Shown here: positions 13,467-14,281 of the stretch, piece after piece | How the letters are laid out: each line of letters begins with the position of its first letter | How positions within the stretch are numbered: the first letter of the stretch is position 1 | Assembly (NCBI GenBank): GCA_036939355.1 | Contig: JALLAP010000488.1 | Span: forward strand, 1-14,281 | Direction of reading: 5' to 3' | From: Thalassiosira profunda | Taxonomy: Eukaryota > Bacillariophyta > Thalassiosirophyceae > Thalassiosirales > Thalassiosiraceae | Length of the DNA stretch: 14,281 nt | Program-made: the position numbers and the translations under genes | Notes under the pieces: model-generated | What the model saw: the letters and a program-made list of their open reading frames with translations, nothing else | The model's database searches: none | Told to the model about the DNA's origin: nothing

Positions 13467-14281
13467 TCAGATTCCAAAGAGGAAGTCAAATGGAGTTTTG
13501 CTGGACGATGCATTGGCAAAGAACGGATGCTTGAAGATCCGACCGATCGATGGCCGTTCCGATGGATCTCGCGACAGGCACTGCGAGATCAAGTCGGCCA
13601 GCTGCGGGTCCTCGATCTTATCAATGTTGGGCCGGAACGTGGGCAGCGATTTTGTGATCTTTTCCGCCGAGTAACCATCGAAGAATCCTCTCCCACTGGC
13701 GATTTCATAGAGGAACATCCCGTAGCTCCAGACATCGTACGAATATTCGAGGCTGAAAGACTCCGCATCTCCATCCAAGAAGGATTGGGCGAATTCCGGG
13801 GGGCATGCCTCGGGCGTGTAGTCTACTGGCGGCGTCCGCACGGGCATGCAGCTTTCCAGATCGATGCCCCGGAACGACACCCCGCCCTTCGTGTCCTCGA
13901 TCACGACAAAGTTCTCCGTCTTCAGGTCGTTCCACACCAGACGCACCCCGTGCAGGGCCTCCACGCATTTCAGCGCCGTCAAGGCACAATCCACCAACAG
14001 CTCCCCCTCGAGCCTCCCACCCACCTTGGGCATGAAGGCTTTCACATCTGCAACGCCGCGCTGCATCACCAGCGCGCTCTTGTCGGGCATTTCTTCCCCT
14101 GCCTCAGGGAGGAAGTCCACGCGTCGGATGAAGCTTCCCCGCTTCAACCCCGATGCGACCTTTTGGTAGTTGGCAAACTCTCGCTTCATTGCATCAGTGT
14201 TCTCCGAGAATTTGATGGCCAGCGGCTCTCCCATCGGCTTGCCAAAGGGCGAGGATTTGTACGCCGTCTGGATGTAGCTCC
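13467..14281 (-). CDS. Protein kinase catalytic domain, N-terminus beyond the window edge
   Basis: The frame is open to the right edge, so 270 residues of the C-terminal part are visible. Counting from the Met encoded at 14234, the ATP-binding Lys is K8 (LAIKF) and the catalytic loop is WNDLKTEN (101-108), with the essential Asp, Lys and Asn kept but Trp-Asn in place of His-Arg. The metal-binding motif is IDLE (124-127) in place of DFG, its Asp kept. CPPEF (144-148) stands for APE. YDVWSYGMFLYE and DPSERPS (the C-lobe Asp and Arg) are typical of Ser/Thr kinases. It therefore looks catalytically possible but divergent. The product ends about 20 residues after the C-lobe at FLFGI. Fifteen further residues before that Met lie in the window (ending SSPFGKP). 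The Met at 14234 need not be the true start, and domains upstream cannot be judged. Confidence 0.86.
   Translation of the reverse strand, partial: SYIQTAYKSSPFGKPMGEPLAIKFSENTDAMKREFANYQKVASGLKRGSFIRRVDFLPEAGEEMPDKSALVMQRGVADVKAFMPKVGGRLEGELLVDCALTALKCVEALHGVRLVWNDLKTENFVVIEDTKGGVSFRGIDLESCMPVRTPPVDYTPEACPPEFAQSFLDGDAESFSLEYSYDVWSYGMFLYEIASGRGFFDGYSAEKITKSLPTFRPNIDKIEDPQLADLISQCLSRDPSERPSIGRIFKHPFFANASSSKTPFDFLFGI

Noticed and set aside
1..14281. A bacterial-style defence island, CRISPR array or mobile element
   Set aside because: No transposase, integrase, reverse transcriptase, nuclease cluster, spaced repeats or terminal inverted repeats were seen. The genes are ordinary eukaryotic families with introns.

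Overview
The window reads as nuclear DNA of a photosynthetic eukaryote, most likely a centric diatom of the Thalassiosira type. The evidence is: two genes with short introns that have clean GTGAGT/GTGAGA donors and CAG acceptors; a ferredoxin-like protein whose leader ends in the AFAP-type cleavage motif used for import into plastids of secondary origin; a type II membrane sulfotransferase; and a leucine-rich-repeat protein whose C-terminal wording I associate with an LRR family expanded in Thalassiosira. The species is inference; the eukaryotic, diatom-like nature is well supported. I see no bacterial operons, rRNA, tRNA, CRISPR or transposon.

Nine protein genes are packed along 14.3 kb, and their strands alternate without exception. 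From left to right they are: a kinesin-light-chain-like TPR protein (-, 353-2656, very GC-rich); an arylamine N-acetyltransferase with a signal-like leader (+, 3440-4504); an unrecognised four-pass membrane protein (-, 4540-5607); an LRR protein whose 5' part is broken by two apparent one-base deletions (+, 5766-7230); a two-exon Golgi-type sulfotransferase (-, 7307-9670, intron 8529-8600); a two-exon four-pass membrane protein resembling the COPI-associated/TVP15 family (+, 9886-10856, intron 10053-10405); a LarE-like PP-loop sulfur transferase with a mitochondrial-type presequence (-, 10972-12153); a plastid-targeted [2Fe-2S] protein (+, 12507-12944); and a protein kinase running off the right edge (-, 13467-14281).

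The alternation gives head-to-head pairs sharing short intergenic regions (158 bp for membrane protein/LRR, 215 bp for sulfotransferase/TVP15-like, 353 bp for LarE-like/ferredoxin, 783 bp for TPR/NAT) and tail-to-tail pairs with small gaps (35, 76, 115 and 522 bp). The clearest candidate regulatory signals are a perfect inverted repeat carrying two CACGTG boxes 46 bp upstream of the NAT start, and three tandem TGACGC hexamers in the shared LarE-like/ferredoxin upstream region.

The genes do not form one obvious pathway. The nearest to a functional theme is the LarE-like/ferredoxin divergent pair, one a likely iron-sulfur or sulfur-transfer enzyme for mitochondria and the other an iron-sulfur protein for the plastid. 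The sulfotransferase and the TVP15-like protein also share a divergent promoter and both would act in the Golgi. Both pairings are suggestive only. The most unusual items are the eukaryotic LarE-like enzyme, the short plastid [2Fe-2S] protein with atypical cysteine spacing, the tandem TGACGC block, and the strict strand alternation.
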